NCBI GenBank assembly: GCA_937951615.1
Contig: CALFBH010000079.1
Span: 1 to 64,000, forward strand
Direction of reading: 5' to 3'
DNA from: an uncultured Saprospiraceae bacterium
GTDB taxonomy: Bacteria > Bacteroidota > Bacteroidia > Chitinophagales > Saprospiraceae
DNA length: 64,000 nucleotides
Position numbers and translations under genes: made by a program
Shown: positions 31,493-39,568 of the stretch, piece after piece
Layout of the letters: the number at the start of each line of letters is the position of its first letter
How positions within the stretch are numbered: the first letter of the stretch is position 1
The notes under the pieces: generated by a model
Told to the model about the DNA's origin: nothing
Databases searched by the model: none
The model's input: only the letters and a program-made list of their open reading frames with translations

Positions 31493-33034
31493 TTACTTCA
31501 TCAAAGAAACTTTTCGTGTAACAAGCTGCTTATTCATCATGCGAACTGTAATAAAATACATGCCAGCAGCTTGTGAAGACAAGTCCACTTCCTTTTGATT
31601 TACTGGAATTTGTGCGATCAATTTACCCGCTACATCTGTAACGATAATATCTTCAATATGGTCAGTATTCAGCCCTGTAATATAGAATAGACCAGTGGAT
31701 GGATTAGGGAAAACCCGAACATCATCCAGTACAACATCTTCCACCGCAACTGGTGGACAGGTCGCGTCACTAATAACACCTTGTGCAATCAAAGCCTGAA
31801 TACCAGGATGGTCGCAGGTATAACGGAAGCCTTTTCTGGTTTCACCACCGTATTGCCAAATGAGATTATCATTGCTGTCTACCTCATACATATATTCGCC
31901 AGAGAGATTGACATATAGATTACCATTAGGCATGCTTATGGCGGAAGATTGTCCGTCCGCATTGTCGAGGCATTCGTGGCGCCAGGTAGGTGCGTTGAAA
32001 GGTGCATAAGCACTTCCCGGTGTTTTGTCATAATTATATCCATCAGCCGAAAGTGGTGTTTCAATGGCATCCACTGTAGAAGAACCACCAGAACCGCCTT
32101 CATTATTAAATACCTGAATATAACCTGCTCTTGGTCCGGCAGGAATCCAGCGGGCATCGTGTACAGCTGCGGGAAAGACTTGAGCACCAGGCGCATCATA
32201 ATTGCTTGGATTACCCCATCTGTAAAGGAAGTCACCGCCTTTACCTGCATTTCCAGCTGTGTGACCAGCTGCTTCGGCAGTGGTGGTGCTATGGTCGATG
32301 ACAAATAGCTCACTCAAATAACGAGAGGTAAATGCAATTTGATCTAATTCGGCATTATAGTCTACACCGTTGGTATGTATCCAGTCACCTCCGCCGCCGC
32401 CTGGGCCGCCACCTGGACCACCACCACCAGAAGTTTCTACATTAATATCTAATAATTGTGGATTGTCGGCGACTGAGCCATAATTGTCTTTGCTGGCATC
32501 GTAATCCTGCACCAGATGGTCGAATAAATTCCATTCCCAAACGATCTCGCCACCTGTACCGTTTTGTTGAACTTCGAGTAATTGAGTAGAATATTTCTCG
32601 TCATTATCAGCATACCCCGCCTGTATCATCTCTGCTGCTGATTTTGTGTCCCAGGCAGTCAGTAATACACCACCCTGCGGCATGAGCGTAATGTCGTGAT
32701 GAGCAACATGGTCGGCATTGGAATACGTAAATTCCCAGACGACATTAGCATTGGGGTCTAATTCTTGTACTTTTCCGCCTACTGCGGGACCATTAATTTG
32801 GTTGCCATTATTGACCGCTCCGCGCATAATGTTACCACTGTCCATCAATAGTACTGTATAATTGCAGGCAGAAGGGCAGTTCCAGGTATGTGCAATATCT
32901 CCATTTTTATCAATGAGATAAGCAGTATTGCTGTTTGTATTATTGTATAAAGCAAAACCATCGAAATCCTGTGCGAAGCCGACGGTGGAGAATAGCATTA
33001 AAGTACAGCAAAGTAAAAGGTTAAAAATTTTCAT
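31493..33034 (-). CDS. Secreted arylsulfotransferase-like (ASST) propeller protein with T9SS domain
   Basis: The 513-residue protein has a signal peptide (ending TVGFAQ). The family motifs of arylsulfate sulfotransferases appear in order: YLIDKNGDIAHTWN, VAHHDITLMPQGGVLLTAW, WEWNLFDHL, DWIHTNGVDYNAELDQIAFTSR and SAISMPNGNLYVNLSGEYMYEVD. A Gly/Pro-rich linker (residues 205-220) precedes the WIHTN strand. The active histidine of ASST may correspond to one of the His residues in VAHHD. The end (VFPNPSTGLFYI to TRKVSLMK) is a T9SS type A sorting domain. Whether it still transfers sulfate outside the cell is open. Confidence 0.85.
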   Translation of the reverse strand: MKIFNLLLCCTLMLFSTVGFAQDFDGFALYNNTNSNTAYLIDKNGDIAHTWNCPSACNYTVLLMDSGNIMRGAVNNGNQINGPAVGGKVQELDPNANVVWEFTYSNADHVAHHDITLMPQGGVLLTAWDTKSAAEMIQAGYADNDEKYSTQLLEVQQNGTGGEIVWEWNLFDHLVQDYDASKDNYGSVADNPQLLDINVETSGGGGPGGGPGGGGGDWIHTNGVDYNAELDQIAFTSRYLSELFVIDHSTTTAEAAGHTAGNAGKGGDFLYRWGNPSNYDAPGAQVFPAAVHDARWIPAGPRAGYIQVFNNEGGSGGSSTVDAIETPLSADGYNYDKTPGSAYAPFNAPTWRHECLDNADGQSSAISMPNGNLYVNLSGEYMYEVDSNDNLIWQYGGETRKGFRYTCDHPGIQALIAQGVISDATCPPVAVEDVVLDDVRVFPNPSTGLFYITGLNTDHIEDIIVTDVAGKLIAQIPVNQKEVDLSSQAAGMYFITVRMMNKQLVTRKVSLMK

Positions 33035-33109
33035 AGAGAAAAAGCTTTATGTTAGAATAAAAAATGAGTTTTGTCCTAGTGAAGAAAACTAAATAACTTA
33101 GACTATAAG

Positions 33110-33117
33110 CAAAGGTA
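33110..33117 (-). promoter_or_regulatory. -7 box (TACCTTTG) before the arylsulfotransferase-like gene
   Basis: Read on the minus strand it is TACCTTTG, a match to TAnnTTTG, about 76 bases before the start codon. No convincing -33 box was found. Confidence 0.3.
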
Positions 33118-33136
33118 GAGGTTTAATTTAAAGTTA

Positions 33137-33170
33137 AAAAAGAGAATGCCCAAAAGGACATTCTCTTTTA
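33137..33170 (-). terminator. Terminator after the eight-repeat protein gene
   Basis: AAAAGAGAATG and CATTCTCTTTT arms pair around a loop of ten bases, with T-rich ends on both strands. It is 37 bases past the stop codon. A small hairpin TTTGCGAAAAGCAAA lies between the stop and the terminator (33190-33204) and resembles the central hairpin of the stop-to-start elements. Confidence 0.75.
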
Positions 33171-33206
33171 TAGAAAATTTTATATCAAATTTGCGAAAAG
33201 CAAATT

Positions 33207-36200
33207 CTAATTTTTTAGCAATTTAGAAGCATATTTTTGAATGCCAAATCTACTGTCCATTACACTGATAAAGTAAATACCTCTATCGAGTTCTGCATCA
33301 ATTTCTATGTAGTAATTGACCGTACCTTCTTCGAGAACAGTTTCAAAAATTGTTCTACCCAAGGCATCTGTCAATCTTACATTGGCTGAATAATCGAGTG
33401 GCTCATCAAAGTAAAGCAGTAATTCTTTATCAAAAGGATTCGGCGTAATTGTTACTTCAGTAAGAGGCTCGTCCAGCTTGACACTGATGGTGCTGGAATA
33501 ATTATAATTGCCATTAAAATCAATGTCTTTCAGGCGGTAATAATTAATGCCTGGAACGGGCTGCTCATCAATAAACTGATAGTACTGATTGATTGTACTA
33601 TTGCCTGCGCCATCTGCTCTGCCGATATTGACAAAATTGACACCATCAGTACTTCTTTCTATTTCAAAATAATCATTCTCAATTTCGTTGGCTGTAATCC
33701 AGTTGAGCAGAACACGGCGACGCTCTATCAATTGAGCCGTAAAATCAACCAGATCTACTTCCAGTGCTTCAAAGGCATGTGAACTGATGCCAAAGAAACC
33801 ACCATAAGGTGAACCACTGCGCCACACCTGTACATAAAGTGTCTGACCACCAAGACTAGTGTCGTCAATTTGTATTCTGGCCATATTTTCTGCGCCACCA
33901 TTATCATCACAAGCATATTCTACCAATCCACCACAGCTATTGACATATACAGACATGCCACTATTGTTGATCTGGACTTCTTTGGTGTCTAAAATTATTC
34001 TACCATCCATCGGAACATCAACAGTAAACCAGACATCTCCTCCCTGATAATTGGCACATCCAGGGCTATTATCGAATCCTGGTGAAGCAAACTCATTGGA
34101 GAAATAGTTGTAACTAGGATTAGCTGTAACTGTCAATTGAGTAGCTGTATTGCAATCTTGATTTTGTGGTACTATAGGCTCGAAAGCACAGAGATTAAAT
34201 GCACCACCATTTCTATTATAAAAATTATGTGCCCGAATGAAAACATTCTGATTAGCAATAGACAAGTCGTCGATTAATATTTTTGCTGCATTATCATTTA
34301 CACTGCTATTTTCATTACACTGATATTGTACAAGACTGGTAACATAGCCAGTATAAACAGTAAGTACAGGGTCGATTTCCAATATATCAGTATCAATAAT
34401 AAGGCGTCCGCTTGCAGGTACTTGTGCCGTAAACCATACATCACCTCCGCGATACAAGCCACAGTCTGGGGCAGCGAAGGGAGAGTCCGTAGCATACTCA
34501 TTGCTATAAGTGGTCATGTTGCAAGAAGGGGTGATTGTTCCTAAATCAATAGGACTTATAATGAAATCATTATCGGGCATTTCTGGTTCAAACAGACATA
34601 AATCAAATGTTCCTCCATTGCGATTATAATAACGATAAGCACGTAGATAAAGCGTTTGTCCGGCAAGACTTTCATCGTGTACAACAATGCGTCCATCATC
34701 TGTCTGGCTATCACTATCGCGGCAATCATACTCTACCAGTGTACCGCAAGAACCAGTATATAAGCCGAGGACAGGATCAGGATTTGAACCACTCAATCCG
34801 TCAATTACCAAATGACCACTTGCTGGCATTTGGAGTGTAAACCACACATCACCACCTAAGAAGATACCGCAGGAAGGACTAGGAGTATTCAAGGAAGAGG
34901 TCGTATATTCATTGGTGAATGTCGTTGCTGTGCATTGGATATTAATCGTACCCAAATCAATGGCATCGCTACAATAATCATTATCAGGAATATCGGGTTC
35001 GAATACACATAAATCAAATGTACCTCCTTCCCTGCTATAATAACGATAGACACGCAGGTATAATAATTCGCCTGCCATATCGGAGTCATTGATTAAAATA
35101 CGACTTTCGCCTGCATTTACACCACCACCGTATTGGCAATGATATTGAGTCATATTTCCACAAGAACCAGAAAACAAAGCTATTGCGGGATTCTCATTTG
35201 TGCCGGCTATAGCATCAATTAATAAATGCCCACTGGCAGGTACTTGTAAAGCAAACCACACATCACCGCCCTGATAGTTTCCACAAGTTGGATTCGGAGC
35301 ATTTGTAGATGCGGTGGTGTATAGATTGCTGAAGGTTTGTTGTGTGCATTGCCCTGGAGAAACAGGGAGATAAATAGGAGCATTACACTGGTCATTATCA
35401 GGAATGTCTGGTTCAAATAAACATAAATCAAAAGTACCTCCATCTTCCTGATTGGAGCCGAATACCCTTAAATATACAGTTTGTCCGACAAGTGTTTCAT
35501 CGTGTACAATGACGCGGCTATACCCAACCATTAGTCCACCAAAATGGCAGTCATATTGTGTAAAGTTTCCGCAAGAACCTGTGTATAATGTGAGTACAGG
35601 TTCGGTATTCGTACCACTATAAACATCTGCTACCAGATGTCCGCTTTGTGGCATGGTGAAACTAAACCAAACATCTGCACCTTTGAATATCCCACAGGAT
35701 GGGGTAGGAGCGTCAGTAGATTCAGTTGTGAATTCGTTGCTATAAGTATATTGTGTACAAATGGCATTGACATTTACGTAAGTCGCACCTGAACACAAAT
35801 CATTATCGGGAATATTGGGTTCAAAAATACACATATCAAATGTGCCTCCATTTCTCTGGTAATATTGGAATACCCGGAGATATAGAGTTTGGTTGGCAAG
35901 AGCAGGATCATTTAAAATAATTTTATGGTCGCCAGTAAAGGCATATCCTTTGCAATCTATTTCAGTGAAGTTGCCACAAGTGCCAGAATAAAGTGCCATG
36001 TGAGGCAACTCATTAGTTCCTGGATCGAGATCAATTGCCAGTTTGCCCGTATTGGACATTGTAAAACTAAACCATACATCTCCACCGCTAAACAAACCAC
36101 AGGATGGGTCGGCATCAGCATAGGAAGCAGTTGTAAATTCATTGGTGAAATTTACTGGTGTACAAACGGAACTTTGAATAGTACCCAAATTGATGGCATC

Positions 36201-37115
36201 ACTGCACAAGTCATTATCGGGAATGTTTGGTTCGTAAAGACAAAGCTCAAACGTTCCTCCATTTCTATTGAAATAGCGATAGACATTAAAAAAAACATAA
36301 GTGCCTGCTAGGTTAGCATCGTTAATGACGACTCGTCCGTCATTCGTCATACTTCCATCGTGGCGGCATTCATAAGAATTTAAATTGCTACAATTCCCAG
36401 TGTAAACACTAACAACAGGATCTGGATTATTGGCAGCCATTGCATCAATAACCAGGTGACCACTGGCTGGCACTAAAGCTCTAAACCATACATCAGAGCC
36501 ACGATAACCACAACTGGTATTGATGCCAGCTGGAGAGTCTGTTGTACAATGATTGATAAAAGGCATAGGTATGCAACTTCCATTGACTGGCAAGGTGACT
36601 GCTGCATTACAAAAATCATTATCAGGAATATCTGGCTCGAAGGCCTGGATACCGAATGTTCCGCCTGTCGAGCTATTATATTGGAAAACGCGCACATACA
36701 ATTCTTCGCCGCCTATACTTGTATCGTGAATGATGACACTGCCATTATTGGTATCACTACCATCGTAACGGCAATCGTATTCTACCAACTGATTACAATC
36801 AGGACCTCTATACACAGTCAGGCATGGATTTAGATTGGTGCCACTCATTACTTCTACAGCTAAGTGACCGCTCATAGGCATAGTGAGTCTAAACCACACA
36901 TCTCCACCATCGTAGTATTCACAACTAGGTTCTGTTTGTGGTGAGTCTGTGGCATTTGCATTATTAAAGTACTGGGCTTGCCCCGTAGGGAGTACCGGAT
37001 CAAGTGGAATCGCCAGACTACAATCGTCATTGTTGGGATTCGCATAAGCAGAAATTGCTATGCAGAGTGTGCTAACCAACATTAGCAGCTGCTTGAGTAG
37101 ATACTTAATTCTCAT
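33207..37115 (-). CDS. Large secreted protein with eight PPC-like repeats and T9SS domain
   Basis: The 1302-residue protein has a signal peptide (ending SAYA). Eight tandem repeats of about 130 residues follow. Each contains a C-x(n)-GGDVWF strand, a SGHLxID strand, a LYTGSCGxxxxYDC strand and a LYLRVYRYYxRxGGTF strand; most end in CLFEPDIPDND. This is the pattern of prepeptidase C-terminal (PPC-like) beta domains. About 95 residues of FN3-like sequence (VLLNWITANEIENDYFEIER) and a T9SS type A sorting domain (TPNPFDKELLLYF) finish it. The paired cysteines in each repeat suggest disulfides. It is likely a long surface fibre or adhesin; no catalytic domain is present. Confidence 0.9.
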   Translation of the reverse strand: MRIKYLLKQLLMLVSTLCIAISAYANPNNDDCSLAIPLDPVLPTGQAQYFNNANATDSPQTEPSCEYYDGGDVWFRLTMPMSGHLAVEVMSGTNLNPCLTVYRGPDCNQLVEYDCRYDGSDTNNGSVIIHDTSIGGEELYVRVFQYNSSTGGTFGIQAFEPDIPDNDFCNAAVTLPVNGSCIPMPFINHCTTDSPAGINTSCGYRGSDVWFRALVPASGHLVIDAMAANNPDPVVSVYTGNCSNLNSYECRHDGSMTNDGRVVINDANLAGTYVFFNVYRYFNRNGGTFELCLYEPNIPDNDLCSDAINLGTIQSSVCTPVNFTNEFTTASYADADPSCGLFSGGDVWFSFTMSNTGKLAIDLDPGTNELPHMALYSGTCGNFTEIDCKGYAFTGDHKIILNDPALANQTLYLRVFQYYQRNGGTFDMCIFEPNIPDNDLCSGATYVNVNAICTQYTYSNEFTTESTDAPTPSCGIFKGADVWFSFTMPQSGHLVADVYSGTNTEPVLTLYTGSCGNFTQYDCHFGGLMVGYSRVIVHDETLVGQTVYLRVFGSNQEDGGTFDLCLFEPDIPDNDQCNAPIYLPVSPGQCTQQTFSNLYTTASTNAPNPTCGNYQGGDVWFALQVPASGHLLIDAIAGTNENPAIALFSGSCGNMTQYHCQYGGGVNAGESRILINDSDMAGELLYLRVYRYYSREGGTFDLCVFEPDIPDNDYCSDAIDLGTINIQCTATTFTNEYTTSSLNTPSPSCGIFLGGDVWFTLQMPASGHLVIDGLSGSNPDPVLGLYTGSCGTLVEYDCRDSDSQTDDGRIVVHDESLAGQTLYLRAYRYYNRNGGTFDLCLFEPEMPDNDFIISPIDLGTITPSCNMTTYSNEYATDSPFAAPDCGLYRGGDVWFTAQVPASGRLIIDTDILEIDPVLTVYTGYVTSLVQYQCNENSSVNDNAAKILIDDLSIANQNVFIRAHNFYNRNGGAFNLCAFEPIVPQNQDCNTATQLTVTANPSYNYFSNEFASPGFDNSPGCANYQGGDVWFTVDVPMDGRIILDTKEVQINNSGMSVYVNSCGGLVEYACDDNGGAENMARIQIDDTSLGGQTLYVQVWRSGSPYGGFFGISSHAFEALEVDLVDFTAQLIERRRVLLNWITANEIENDYFEIERSTDGVNFVNIGRADGAGNSTINQYYQFIDEQPVPGINYYRLKDIDFNGNYNYSSTISVKLDEPLTEVTITPNPFDKELLLYFDEPLDYSANVRLTDALGRTIFETVLEEGTVNYYIEIDAELDRGIYFISVMDSRFGIQKYASKLLKN

Positions 37116-38065
37116 GGTTAAGGACTTTTTAAAAACCTGCTTTTTTAAACACGGAAAAACAGGTTCGCTTTAGATAAATAAAGATTACCCTCCTCTCGTA
37201 TGCATGCATACAAAAGAAGCCTAAAAACACATAGTTGAAGAAAAAAGATTGGCTGTTGGTAGGATTGCTTGTACTACGGACAGACCTTAGTCTTTGACTT
37301 CTACATTGTATGGTTGGGTGTCGTCCATTTGCCGAATTTTATGATAATTTTTGTACATATAGCCTCATGTTTATCATAGTGACATGTTAAAACTACAAAT
37401 ATTTTTTAACAAAACACCAAGGAAAAGTCATTTATTTTTATCCTTGTTATATGAAAAAAGCTTATTTTTTTTGTAATTGATTGTCTATCAATATACAAAA
37501 AAACTCTTTTCATTGTGAAAAAACAATGAATGGCGATTCCGAAAAACAAAAAGCGACTAAAGAAAGCAAGGTCTTAATATTAATAAGGTAGGCAATAGCG
37601 TAGAAAGCTAGCCAAATGTTGAGTTTGGAAGACCGAATACTCTTTAGGTTGGATTTAGAATAGTGGCAACAGTTTATGTGTGTTACTTTGGGTTTTGCCT
37701 TGTTGTCTGCAAGATACATAAAAAAAGGATGATTATTTATTTTTTTAACACTTCTGTTCAGTTTTAGAACCATCCTGTTTCTTGTTTCAACATTACAAAG
37801 ATGCGACAATTAAGTCAGTCACACAATAGTCTTTTAAATGTTTATGTATTTTCCTTACTTAAGTTGTGACATTGTAAACTAGGTTTTAAGTTGATTGTAT
37901 TTTGTTTTAAATAAGTATGAATGAATTTTACATAACAATGAAACTGATTTTTATGTAGTGACAGTCTAAAAAGATTAAAATATATTTTATACCTTGTCTC
38001 TGCAATTATTCTAATGTATTTTTTGTGTTGAAAATATATCGTTTACTTTTTTGAAAAAATAATAC
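37116..38065. other. 950-bp AT-rich gap with no recognisable gene
   Basis: This is the longest gene-free stretch in the window and visibly AT-rich. It includes TATGCATGCATA near 37200 and several poly-T and poly-A runs. A 99-codon open frame on the minus strand (37510-37809) has no signal or family resemblance and lies entirely in AT-rich sequence. No tRNA or hairpin stood out. It must contain the leaders of the divergent eight-repeat and P450 genes, but no full TTTG/TAnnTTTG promoter was found. It may be a decayed insertion. Confidence 0.5.
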
Positions 38066-39415
38066 GTGCGATTAAAATATCCACCTAAAGTTCGCCAGGA
38101 ACACTTTCTGGATTTCCTCCGAAAACCTGAGACCATGCTTTATGGTCATCTTAAAGCTCATCCAGATATTTTTTATTTTAAGATATTGAACCGAAAGGCT
38201 TATTTTATACAAAAGCCAGAATTTGCCAAAACGATACTACAAGATAATAATCGAAGTTTTGGGAAGAGCCGTGCATTTGCAACACTGTCTGTTTTATTGG
38301 GGAATGGTTTGTTGACGAGTGAAGGGGAGTTTTGGAAACGTCAGCGTCGGCTCGCACAACCTGCTTTCCATAAAAAGCGTCTGGAACTGATTGCAGAGAT
38401 TGCTGCGGAGTCTACAAAGGAAATATTGGACACTTGGGTGACCAAAAATGAGGTTTTTGATGTGATGGGAGAAATGGCGTCTTTGACGATAGATATTGTA
38501 TCAAAAGCATTATTTGGCGCGGATGTACAGGAACAGGTCAGTGTGGTCTGGGAGGAAATGAATTTTTTGAATGCAGCAGGGATTAATCGTATTCGGAATC
38601 CTTTTAGCTTACCTATATGGATGCCGACACCTTATAACCGGCGGGTGAAAAAATCAATAAAAAAGGTAGATGAAGTGGTTTTGGGCATTATTGAGCAACG
38701 CCGCGATTCTGAACAACACCACGATGATTTGTTGGCGATGTTGATGGAAGCCCGCGACGAGGAAACCGGAGAAGGCATGACGGATCGCCAGTTGCGGGAC
38801 GAAGTGATGACCATTTTTCTTGCTGGGCATGAAACGACAGTTAATGTACTATCATGGACGCTGTATTTTCTGGATCAGCATCCTGAGATAAAAGCAAAAG
38901 CGTGTGCAGAAGTGCGTGAAGTACTTCAAGGGAGGATGCCGCGCTTTGAAGACCTGCCCCGACTTTCTTATTTGCATAATGTTATTCGGGAATCGATGCG
39001 CTTACGTCCACCTGTATACGTTATTCCGCGTGAAGCACTGGAAGATACAGCACTGGGTGATTATCATGTACCCAAAGGTATGAATCTGGTGCTGAATGTC
39101 TATGCACTCCATCGCCATCCGAAATACTGGTCGGATCCACTGGAGTATCAACCAGAACGTTTTGAGCATTTTGAAGGGAAAGGAGCAAAAAAGTACCTGT
39201 ATTTTCCTTTTGGCGGCGGGCCAAGAATGTGTATTGGAAATAATTTTGCCATAATGGAACTGCAAGTCATTCTGGCTATGATCCTCCAGCGTTTTGATTG
39301 GTCTTTGACGGGTGAAAGCCGTGAAGTGAAGCCAGAATTTTTGATTACTTTGAAGCCGCAGGGTGGAATACAGGCGAGTGTGAAGCCTTTGGAGTCTACT
39401 GGTGAAAGCCGATAA
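38066..39415 (+). CDS. Cytochrome P450
   Basis: This heme monooxygenase has 449 residues. The I-helix is AGHETT (253-258), the ExxR motif is at Glu309-Arg312, and the heme-binding loop FPFGGGPRMCIGNNFA has Cys389 as the axial ligand. There is no membrane anchor and no fused reductase, so it needs separate ferredoxin/reductase partners, none of which are adjacent. The N-terminal part (LLGNGLLTSEGEFWKRQRRLAQPAFH) is reminiscent of the CYP175/long-chain-hydroxylase side of bacterial P450s; the substrate is not predictable. The start is GTG at 38066; the first ATG (codon 24) would cut the conserved N-terminal helix. Base composition is moderate compared with the AT-rich gaps on both sides. Confidence 0.92.
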   Translation: MRLKYPPKVRQEHFLDFLRKPETMLYGHLKAHPDIFYFKILNRKAYFIQKPEFAKTILQDNNRSFGKSRAFATLSVLLGNGLLTSEGEFWKRQRRLAQPAFHKKRLELIAEIAAESTKEILDTWVTKNEVFDVMGEMASLTIDIVSKALFGADVQEQVSVVWEEMNFLNAAGINRIRNPFSLPIWMPTPYNRRVKKSIKKVDEVVLGIIEQRRDSEQHHDDLLAMLMEARDEETGEGMTDRQLRDEVMTIFLAGHETTVNVLSWTLYFLDQHPEIKAKACAEVREVLQGRMPRFEDLPRLSYLHNVIRESMRLRPPVYVIPREALEDTALGDYHVPKGMNLVLNVYALHRHPKYWSDPLEYQPERFEHFEGKGAKKYLYFPFGGGPRMCIGNNFAIMELQVILAMILQRFDWSLTGESREVKPEFLITLKPQGGIQASVKPLESTGESR

Positions 39416-39463
39416 TTTGTTTGCACTTAAGGTTAAATGATTTGAAAAAATATTTAGTAATAT

Positions 39464-39494
39464 TTTGTGAGTTTATATGTTTTAGTTAAGTTTG
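39464..39494 (+). promoter_or_regulatory. Canonical Bacteroidota promoter for the PIN-domain gene
   Basis: TTTG at 39464-39467, 19 bases, and TAAGTTTG at 39487-39494 match the consensus in all defined positions. The start would be near 39501, giving a 68-base leader without any repeat element, unlike most genes here. Confidence 0.6.
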
Positions 39495-39568
39495 TGTTAA
39501 TTCGGACTCGGCAAAATAGCCTCAAAAATTTCACTACTTATTAAACGATAATCAACCAATCTATTTTG

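Noticed and set aside
37510-37809. 99-codon open frame on the minus strand in the AT-rich gap
   Set aside because: No family resemblance, no promoter or start context and an odd composition; it is probably chance.
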